Shown: positions 1 to 5,954 of the stretch, piece by piece
Layout: each line of letters opens with the position of its first letter
Position numbering within the stretch: position 1 is the stretch's first letter
Assembly (NCBI GenBank): GCA_023386255.1
Contig: JAEWKB010000277.1
Location: 1-8,473 of the forward strand
DNA from: Bacteroidota bacterium
GTDB taxonomy: Bacteria > Bacteroidota > Bacteroidia > Flavobacteriales > Flavobacteriaceae
DNA length: 8,473 nucleotides
Direction of reading: 5' to 3'
The notes under the pieces: model-generated
The model's database searches: none
Told to the model about the DNA's origin: nothing
What the model saw: the letters and a program-made list of their open reading frames with translations, nothing else
Made by a program: the position numbers and the translations under genes

Positions 1-161
1 GTGTAGAAGTATATAACATGTTGGGCCAACAGGTACATGTACAGGATGTTAATGCGGCCACTGCAATTATAGACATGACTGCTCTTACTGATGGCGCCTA
101 TCTGCTAAAAATTACAGCAGGCAACAGTTTAAAAATAGTTAAAGTAATAAAGAAGCAATAG
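1..161 (+). CDS. C-terminal end of a T9SS type A sorting-domain protein (5' truncated by window)
   Basis: Only the last 52 codons are in the window; the frame begins at base 3 and ends with TAG at 159-161. The peptide has the hallmarks of the type A C-terminal sorting domain of the type IX secretion system: a beta-strand plus LGQQV motif, a DMTAL segment, a DGAYLLKI strand, and a basic KVIKKQ terminus. In this family the domain directs periplasmic cargo through the outer-membrane T9SS translocon and is then removed during secretion or attachment. By eye, 29 of the 52 residues are identical, without gaps, to the end of the large protein encoded just downstream, and both end in KVIKKQ, so the genes are tandem paralogues. 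The passenger domains lie outside the window, so the function of the mature protein cannot be stated. Confidence 0.88.
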   Translation, partial: VEVYNMLGQQVHVQDVNAATAIIDMTALTDGAYLLKITAGNSLKIVKVIKKQ

Positions 162-185
162 ATAGTTAACAGTAAAAATGTAATT

Positions 186-212
186 AAGTCGCCGCAAATG
201 GCGACTTTTTTT
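186..212 (+). terminator. Intrinsic terminator of the upstream T9SS gene
   Basis: An 8-bp perfect stem (AAGTCGCC at 186-193, GGCGACTT at 200-207) with a 6-nt loop runs into seven T residues at 206-212. It lies 25 bp after the stop codon at 161. An in-frame ATG at 198 is in the loop of this hairpin, which argues against using that ATG as the start of the next gene. Confidence 0.85.
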
Positions 213-244
213 ATTTTTCATAAAAATATGTTAAAAATTTATTT

Positions 245-274
245 TATATTTAACCTGAATATAAACTACTTTTT
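245..274 (+). promoter_or_regulatory. Weak candidate promoter boxes before the large secreted-protein gene
   Basis: The gap between the terminator and the ATG at 276 is very AT-rich. It has two near matches to the Bacteroidota -7 element TAnnTTTG: TATATTTA at 245-252 and TACTTTTT at 267-274, each with one mismatch at the final G. Neither has a clear TTG at the expected upstream distance. The gene must have its own promoter if the hairpin at 186-212 terminates, but I cannot choose between these boxes. Chance matches are likely in such AT-rich sequence. Confidence 0.25.
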
Positions 275-275
275 T

Positions 276-3200
276 ATGAAGAAACATTACTACAAGACAA
301 AGCTGTTCTTGTCGTCGGTCACACTTATGCTTACAGCATGGTCGGCACAGGCTCAGTTCCCGGCGCCTTATTGCGCCAACTTATTTCCGGATGGGGTTGA
401 ACCCATTACATCAGTATCCTTTGCAGGAATAGTAAACACCAGCAGCAACTCTCTGACAGGAGGCGCCCCCATGGAAGACTTTACTGCAGTAACAGGAGGA
501 ATTGTTGCACCAACACTCACGTACCCTATAACTGTAAAGGGGAACACAGGAGGTAGCTGGACCAACTACATCCGCGTGTATTTTGACTGGAACCACGACA
601 ATGATTTTACCGATGCCGGAGAATCATTTAACATTGGGACAATTTTTAATTCTTCAGGGCTTGATGCCGTACAGGCTACCGCCAACATTCTTATCCCGGC
701 TAATGCCATGCAGGGCGCAACGCGTATGCGGGTAATGAAAAGGTATTCGGCGCATGGTGAAGCTTGTAACACTACAGGTTTCGGGCAAAGTGAAGATTAT
801 GTTATTACGGTAACGGCACCGCCCACATGTTTGGCACCTACACAAATTAATGTAACAGCACAGGCTACTACTGCCGTAGCAGTATGGACTCCGCCTGCAA
901 CAGCGCCTTCAGGAGGATATGAGTACATTTATATGGCTACCAATACGCCGCCAACACCTTCAACCTCAGGAACCGATTCGGCTACTGCAGGAGCGTCTTT
1001 GTCAGGTCTTACGCCCAATACAACTTACTACTTATGGGTAAGAAGTGATTGTGGCGGGGGAGATATGAGCCTATGGTCTCCGGCTGCAATATTTACAACA
1101 ACATGTGTAGCATCAATAGCGCCGTTTTCGGAAGACTTTGATGCAGGTGTTATACCGGGCTGCTGGTCAACAACATCATCAAACCCAGTGGCAAACGGTT
1201 TATGGAAATTTACAGGAGCAGTTGATTATGATCCCGGTAACACAAGGCCTGACGGTACATTTGCCTGGGTTGACGGTTCAACACCAACCAACATGAACAA
1301 TGTTACATTGCTATCTCCTTTGATAGATGTTACACCGCTTAACGTGCCTGAGCTTGTATTTGATTATTTCAGCAACAACACAGGAATTTATCCAAACAAC
1401 GTGTTCAAGGTCGAAATATTTAACGGTACAACGTGGGTGCAGCTATTTACCGATAACACAAACCTTGCTGACTGGAGGACGATTAAGATTCCGCTTCCTG
1501 CGTATGCTGACCAAACCATACAGTTACGATTTATAGTTGATAAAACCATTGCGCCGGTTGACAATGCTTTTTATAACGATATTCTCCTTGATAATGTTGA
1601 AATACATGAAGCGCCGACATGCGTACCGCCTTCTGCAGTTCAGGTTTCGGGTGCAACTAAAAACAGTGCTACAATAATGTGGACCGCCGCCCCGGTAGTG
1701 CCGGTTGCAGGATACGATATTTACTATTCTGATTCTGATAATGCACCGGGTGCTGCTACAGCGCCAAACGGTGGCAATACTACAGCTTTAACAACCAGCC
1801 TTGCAGGTTTAACACCTTCAACAACCTACCATGTTTGGGTTAGGGCTAACTGCGGCGGAACAGACGGGCCCAGTGAATGGATAGCGGCTGCAAGCTTTAC
1901 GACATTGTGTGATTATCCAACGCTTACAGGAACAACCCCGGCAACCATTTGCGGACAGGGCTCGGCAGCGCTGCAGGCCACAGCCTCAGGAAGCGGTAAT
2001 CTTTTCTGGTATGATGCTCCGGCAAACGGAAATTATATGGGCAGCGGGGCTACATTTAATACTCCTGTTATAACTCAAACCACTAATTATTATGTAAGCG
2101 CCGGTACGGTACTGCCAAACAGCTTTATTGCAATAGGGGCAGGCACCCAAACATCGGCCGGGGCAGGTAACTCACCTTACTACCATGGGTGGGGCGGCAA
2201 CAAAACGCAGTATATCATCAGGGCATCTGAACTGCAGGCGGCCGGTATGGCAGCAGGGCCTATAAATTCGCTTACCTATAATATAACAAGTCTTGGTACT
2301 GCTACGTTTAATGATTTTGTAGTAAGCATAGGATCTACTACACAAAATGTGGCTACTACAACGCACATTGATAACCTTACGCCGGTGTATAGCAATGGCG
2401 CACAGGATTTAGCTTTAGGCGAAAATACATATGATTTTGATGTTCCTTTCATTTGGGATGGTGTGAGCAATATTGTGGTACAGACATGCTATAGCAATAC
2501 CAACACAGGAGGATCTTCATCAGCAGTGTCATATACAACCACAAGTTATGTGTCGGGTACCTATACCTATGCCGATAACCAGTCTGCAGAAGATATTTGT
2601 GGTACTGTAACAGGAAGTGTAAATGGTTCCGGAGGCACTGCTACTGTAAGTGCAAGGCCAAACATTATATTTAATGCCAGCAGCCTTTGCGCAAGCCCGA
2701 GGCAAATGGTTACTGCAACAGTAACAAACGCAGTGGCTATAACTGCCGAAGCTTCAGATGCAGTAATTTGCGAAACCGAGGAAACAGTGCTGTCAGTATC
2801 AAGTGCCAATGCTAACTACACGTATGTGTGGATGCCGGGCAACCTTGCAGGCCCAAGCCATATGGTGGCACCCACAACTACTACTACATATACTGTAACA
2901 GCTACCGATAATTCAACCAACTGTGTTACCAGCCAGCAGGTTGTTGTAACAGTACACCCGCTTCCTGTACCGGTAAGCACATCGGCACCCGCCACAGCAT
3001 GTATGGGCAGTATTGTGCCGCTTACGGCTACAGGAGGTATGGCAGCGCCGCTAGGCGATTATTGTGAGCCTGTAGTATTTGGTAACCCCGGCGATACCGG
3101 CGATTACCTTAATAACTTCAGCTTTGCAGGAATTGTAAACAATGATAGTGGCGATGCTGAGAATGACTATACATTGTATGATGACATGACAGCCAGTGTA

Positions 3201-4220
3201 GTTGCAGGAACTCCTTATACAGCTACATTTGAAGCAGGAGGTACAACAGGCCTGTACGCGCAGCAGTTTGGGGTATTTATAGATTATAACCATAATGGCG
3301 CGTTTGAGGCTTCAGAACTTGCTTATGCTTCAACTACATCAACATTTAGCCCAACTGTAACTTCAGGCAGCATTACAGTACCTGTAACAGCCTATAACGG
3401 CACTACCCGTATGCGTGTGGTATCAAGGTATTCAGCCGTTATAACAGGAACTAATGCTTGTGCCATAGGAGATATAGTCAATGGTACCTTCGGTGAGTTT
3501 GAAGATTATATGATTACTATTACAGGAGGTACTAATGCAGCCGAATATGTGTGGACACCAACAACCGGCCTATTTACTGATGCTGCCGGTACTGTAGCTT
3601 ATACCGGAACTAACGCTGCAACGGTTTATGCGCTTGTGTCCGGCAGTACATCATATGCTGTGACAAGTACAGCAATTACAGGATGTACATCAGATGATGA
3701 CCTTTTCATTAATGCTACAACCGTATCTCAGCCTACAGGTAGTACAACACAAATTATTACTGTAAACGCAGCTTCTGAAGCAACTATTGAAGACATAGTG
3801 GTTAATGAAACAGGGGTAATATGGTATGACGATGAGCAGGAAGCGCTTAACCATGTTAATCCGCTTGCTCCGGGTACCATGGTAACCTCAGGTTCTACTT
3901 ATTATGGAGTGCTGTTATCAGGCAATTGCTACAGTTCACCGCTTGCGGTAACAGTGCAGGTTGTTTTGGGTAACGATGATTTCAGTATGGGATCATTTAC
4001 CTATCATCCAAACCCTGTTAAGAACGTGCTTAGCATTACTTATACATCAGACATAACAAGTGTAACTGTACACAACCTGCTAGGGCAGCAAGTGCTGGCC
4101 AAAGAGGTTAATGCTACGGAAACTGCTGTTGATATGTCGGCACTGGCTGATGGCGCATACATTGTAAATGTATCATCGGGCAACAGCGTTAAGTCCATCA
4201 AAGTGATTAAAAAGCAATAA
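276..4220 (+). CDS. Large secreted multidomain protein with GEVED, FN3, MAM-like and Ig-like domains and a T9SS type A sorting domain
   Basis: The product has 1314 residues. The start at 276 is preferred over an in-frame ATG at 198 because it gives a classic signal peptide (MKKHYYK, a hydrophobic core, then AQA before Gln27) and because 198 lies in a terminator hairpin. Approximate domains: GEVED 1 at 60-182 with an Asp/Asn-rich DWNHDNDF loop near 104, typical of calcium-binding-like beta-sandwiches; FN3 at 185-277; a MAM-like jelly roll at 277-450, opening with FSEDFDAG and GCW; FN3 at 450-544; Ig-like at 547-610; an uncharacterised beta-rich segment at 610-803; Ig-like at 812-895; a second GEVED at 927-1086 that seems inserted within another Ig-like domain; a further Ig-like domain at 1150-1232; and the type A sorting domain at 1239-1314. 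No catalytic motif is recognisable, so an adhesin or extracellular scaffold role is inferred from the domains. The protein should cross the inner membrane by Sec and the outer membrane by T9SS. Confidence 0.9.
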   Translation: MKKHYYKTKLFLSSVTLMLTAWSAQAQFPAPYCANLFPDGVEPITSVSFAGIVNTSSNSLTGGAPMEDFTAVTGGIVAPTLTYPITVKGNTGGSWTNYIRVYFDWNHDNDFTDAGESFNIGTIFNSSGLDAVQATANILIPANAMQGATRMRVMKRYSAHGEACNTTGFGQSEDYVITVTAPPTCLAPTQINVTAQATTAVAVWTPPATAPSGGYEYIYMATNTPPTPSTSGTDSATAGASLSGLTPNTTYYLWVRSDCGGGDMSLWSPAAIFTTTCVASIAPFSEDFDAGVIPGCWSTTSSNPVANGLWKFTGAVDYDPGNTRPDGTFAWVDGSTPTNMNNVTLLSPLIDVTPLNVPELVFDYFSNNTGIYPNNVFKVEIFNGTTWVQLFTDNTNLADWRTIKIPLPAYADQTIQLRFIVDKTIAPVDNAFYNDILLDNVEIHEAPTCVPPSAVQVSGATKNSATIMWTAAPVVPVAGYDIYYSDSDNAPGAATAPNGGNTTALTTSLAGLTPSTTYHVWVRANCGGTDGPSEWIAAASFTTLCDYPTLTGTTPATICGQGSAALQATASGSGNLFWYDAPANGNYMGSGATFNTPVITQTTNYYVSAGTVLPNSFIAIGAGTQTSAGAGNSPYYHGWGGNKTQYIIRASELQAAGMAAGPINSLTYNITSLGTATFNDFVVSIGSTTQNVATTTHIDNLTPVYSNGAQDLALGENTYDFDVPFIWDGVSNIVVQTCYSNTNTGGSSSAVSYTTTSYVSGTYTYADNQSAEDICGTVTGSVNGSGGTATVSARPNIIFNASSLCASPRQMVTATVTNAVAITAEASDAVICETEETVLSVSSANANYTYVWMPGNLAGPSHMVAPTTTTTYTVTATDNSTNCVTSQQVVVTVHPLPVPVSTSAPATACMGSIVPLTATGGMAAPLGDYCEPVVFGNPGDTGDYLNNFSFAGIVNNDSGDAENDYTLYDDMTASVVAGTPYTATFEAGGTTGLYAQQFGVFIDYNHNGAFEASELAYASTTSTFSPTVTSGSITVPVTAYNGTTRMRVVSRYSAVITGTNACAIGDIVNGTFGEFEDYMITITGGTNAAEYVWTPTTGLFTDAAGTVAYTGTNAATVYALVSGSTSYAVTSTAITGCTSDDDLFINATTVSQPTGSTTQIITVNAASEATIEDIVVNETGVIWYDDEQEALNHVNPLAPGTMVTSGSTYYGVLLSGNCYSSPLAVTVQVVLGNDDFSMGSFTYHPNPVKNVLSITYTSDITSVTVHNLLGQQVLAKEVNATETAVDMSALADGAYIVNVSSGNSVKSIKVIKKQ

Positions 4221-4241
4221 CCATTGCCATTGATAAAAATT

Positions 4242-4269
4242 AAAGCCACCTGTACAGGTGGCTTTTTTT
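4242..4269 (+). terminator. Intrinsic terminator formed by a perfect 24-bp palindrome
   Basis: Positions 4242-4265 read as a perfect inverted repeat (AAAGCCACCTGT and its complement), giving a 9- to 10-bp stem with a tight loop. The stem runs into seven T residues at 4263-4269. It begins 22 bp after the TAA of the large secreted-protein gene. The A-tract on the 5' arm could also make it work on the minus strand, but no minus-strand gene lies near it. Confidence 0.88.
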
Positions 4270-4281
4270 ATTTATAAAGAT

Positions 4282-4289
4282 TAACTTTG
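4282..4289 (+). promoter_or_regulatory. -7 promoter element (TAACTTTG) for the glycosyltransferase-coaE unit
   Basis: TAACTTTG is an exact match to the Bacteroidota -7 consensus TAnnTTTG. It sits 14 bp before the ATG at 4304, which would leave an untranslated leader of only about 7-11 nt. No TTG is seen 17-23 bp upstream, where the end of the terminator lies, so the -33 element is poor. The box forms part of a small inverted repeat, TTAAC-TTT-GTTAA, at 4281-4293. Confidence 0.5.
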
Positions 4290-4303
4290 TTAAAAATTGC
4301 AAT

Positions 4304-5302
4304 ATGTTTTTTTCACTGATAATACCCGTGTATAACCGTCCTGATGAGATTGAAGAACTTTTGGAAAGCCTTACACGGCAAACTTATAGTGAGCCGTATG
4401 AGGTTGTAATAATAGAAGACGGCTCTACCATCCCCTGCAAAGAGGTATGTAACAGGTACGCAGGGCAGCTAAATGTAGCTTACTACTATAAACCCAACAC
4501 CGGGCCTGGCGACTCCCGCAACTATGGCATGAAAGTAGCAAAGGGCAATTATTTTATAATATTAGATTCAGATTGCATCATCCCGCCGCACTACCTTCAA
4601 AATGTTACACAGGCATTAAGGGAAAATTATGTAGATTGTTTTGGCGGCCCTGATGCCGCGCTTGCTTGTTTTAGTGATATACAAAAAGCCATTAATTTCG
4701 CTATGACCTCGTTCCTCACCACGGGAGGTATTCGGGGCAAATCAGAAAAGATTGAAAAATTCCAGCCACGCAGTTTTAATATGGGACTGTCACGGCAGGC
4801 TTTTGAAGCATCAGGCGGTTTTGGAGACATTCATCCCGGTGAAGACCCGGACCTTTCTATAAGGCTGTGGAAGCTTGGTTACAGCACCAGGCTGGTAAGC
4901 GATGCTTATGTATATCACAAGCGCCGCATAAACTGGCAGAAGTTTTACCGGCAGGTAAATAAATTTGGCAAAGCAAGGCCTATTCTTGACCTGTGGCATC
5001 CCAAATATAAAAAGGTTACTTTTCTTTTTCCGTCGTTATTTATAGCAGGGTTTGCTTTTTCTCTTATAGTATTGTTAATTAATATTACGCTTCCCCTGTA
5101 TCTTTATATTTTGTACCTGTTTTTTGTGTTTTGCATGGCTTCATTACAAAATAAGAGCTTAAAGATTGGATTATTAGCAATTGCTGCAGTAGGCATACAA
5201 TTTTCCGGGTACGGCTCAGGATATATAGAGTCATTCATAAAAGTACATTTATTGAAGGCCGAACCGCAGCATGCCTTTCCTGAACTGTTTTTTAAAAAAT
5301 GA
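4304..5302 (+). CDS. Family 2 glycosyltransferase with C-terminal membrane helices
   Basis: The 332-residue product begins with the GT-A fold signature of family 2 glycosyltransferases: SLIIPVYNRP at 4-13, VVIIEDGS at 34-41, and an ILDSDC segment whose DxD pair (Asp88, Asp90) would bind the metal and nucleotide sugar. NMGLSR (159-164) and GGFGDIHPGED (171-181) follow, the latter supplying the probable catalytic acidic residue. Three hydrophobic stretches near 239-260, 263-283 and 286-303 suggest membrane anchoring with the catalytic domain in the cytoplasm. The family moves sugars from nucleotide donors to acceptors in polysaccharide or lipid-linked glycan synthesis; neither donor nor acceptor can be read from sequence. 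The stop codon overlaps the start of coaE by 4 bp, so the two genes are probably cotranscribed and translationally coupled. Confidence 0.88.
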   Translation: MFFSLIIPVYNRPDEIEELLESLTRQTYSEPYEVVIIEDGSTIPCKEVCNRYAGQLNVAYYYKPNTGPGDSRNYGMKVAKGNYFIILDSDCIIPPHYLQNVTQALRENYVDCFGGPDAALACFSDIQKAINFAMTSFLTTGGIRGKSEKIEKFQPRSFNMGLSRQAFEASGGFGDIHPGEDPDLSIRLWKLGYSTRLVSDAYVYHKRRINWQKFYRQVNKFGKARPILDLWHPKYKKVTFLFPSLFIAGFAFSLIVLLINITLPLYLYILYLFFVFCMASLQNKSLKIGLLAIAAVGIQFSGYGSGYIESFIKVHLLKAEPQHAFPELFFKK

Positions 5303-5892
5303 AGACCAGGATAATAGGATTAACGGGGGGTATAGGCAGTGGTAAGACCACAATTGCAAGATATTTTGCATCGCAGGGTGTTCCGGTTTACATTGCTGAC
5401 GAAGAAGCTAAAAAATTGCTGTACCGGCCGGATACTGTGAAAGACGTAAAAGAGGCCTTTGGAGATGAGGTTCTTACAGACGGGCTGCCTGACCGTAAAA
5501 AGCTGGCATCGGCTGTATTTGCTAACCCAGAAAAACTAAAACTGCTTAATGCTATTGTTCACCCAAAGGTTGATGCCCATTTCAGGCAGTGGGTGCAGGA
5601 GCATAGCGATTATGGATTTGTAATAAAAGAAGCTGCAATTTTGTTTGAAAGCGGCAGTTACAAACACTGTGATAAGATTATACTTGTTACGGCGCCGATG
5701 GATTTAAGGCTGCAGCGGGTAATGGAGCGCGATGCTGTAACTGCTGAAGAAGTAAAGAAGCGTATAGAGGCCCAGTGGGATGATGAGAAGAAGAAGGAGT
5801 TAAGTGATTATATAATTGAAAATGTGGATATTGAGGCTACAATGGCGCAGGCGGCGGAAGTCTTAAAAGAATTGAAAAAATATAATATGTAG
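5299..5892 (+). CDS. coaE: Dephospho-CoA kinase
   Basis: This is the last enzyme of coenzyme A synthesis; it phosphorylates the 3'-hydroxyl of the dephospho-CoA ribose with ATP, in the cytoplasm. The 197-residue length is usual for the family. Visible motifs are the P-loop GGIGSGKT at 10-17, an IADEEA segment with Asp34 matching the conserved acidic residue after the first strand pair, IVHP at 86-89, EAAILFESG at 111-119 (the CoA-binding region), MERD at 142-145 in the lid, and RIEAQ at 155-159. The ATG at 5299 overlaps the glycosyltransferase stop (ATGA). The pairing with a glycosyltransferase is genomic convenience rather than a shared pathway, as far as can be seen. A 62-bp gap with a new promoter separates it from the kinase gene; no clear terminator hairpin was found in that gap. 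Confidence 0.97.
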   Translation: MKTRIIGLTGGIGSGKTTIARYFASQGVPVYIADEEAKKLLYRPDTVKDVKEAFGDEVLTDGLPDRKKLASAVFANPEKLKLLNAIVHPKVDAHFRQWVQEHSDYGFVIKEAAILFESGSYKHCDKIILVTAPMDLRLQRVMERDAVTAEEVKKRIEAQWDDEKKKELSDYIIENVDIEATMAQAAEVLKELKKYNM

Positions 5893-5900
5893 GGTTTCCT

Positions 5901-5917
5901 GTTAATCTTTGGTTAAT
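5901..5917 (+). repeat. Direct repeat GTTAAT x2 at 11-bp spacing, candidate response-regulator operator
   Basis: GTTAAT occurs at 5901-5906 and 5912-5917. The repeat extends further as GTTAATCTTTG and GTTAATATTTT, giving an 11-bp period, about one helical turn. OmpR/PhoB-family regulators commonly bind tandem half-sites with this period, and the gene pair below encodes such a regulator. The repeat lies just upstream of the putative -33 element at 5921-5923, a normal place for activation. Assignment to this regulator is inference; AT-rich sequence yields such repeats by chance fairly often. Confidence 0.4.
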
Positions 5918-5920
5918 ATT

Positions 5921-5952
5921 TTGAAGCCTTAAATGTTAAAATGTTAAATTTG
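5921..5952 (+). promoter_or_regulatory. Bacteroidota-type promoter of the two-component operon
   Basis: TTG at 5921-5923 (within TTTTG) and TAAATTTG at 5945-5952 are separated by 21 bp. This fits the Flavobacterium/Bacteroides pattern TTG-N17-23-TAnnTTTG exactly. The -7 box ends only 2 bp before the ATG at 5955, so transcription should start at or very near the initiation codon. A perfect tandem 8-bp repeat ATGTTAAA (5933-5940 and 5941-5948) overlaps the -7 box. Confidence 0.6.
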
Positions 5953-5954
5953 TA

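Noticed and set aside
198..275. Upstream ATG at 198 adding 26 residues to the large secreted protein
   Set aside because: The ATG is within the loop of a terminator hairpin, the added residues are AT-tract translation, and starting there would bury the clean signal peptide that begins at 276.
2567..3293. Two minus-strand 80-codon frames opposite the large secreted protein
   Set aside because: Low-complexity Val/Ala/Thr-rich or Cys/Ile-rich translations expected from the antisense of Thr- and Ala-rich repeats; no start context or domain.
276..4220. Phage tail fibre or protease identity for the large protein
   Set aside because: No catalytic motif or phage neighbour is seen; the signal peptide and sorting domain fit secreted T9SS cargo.
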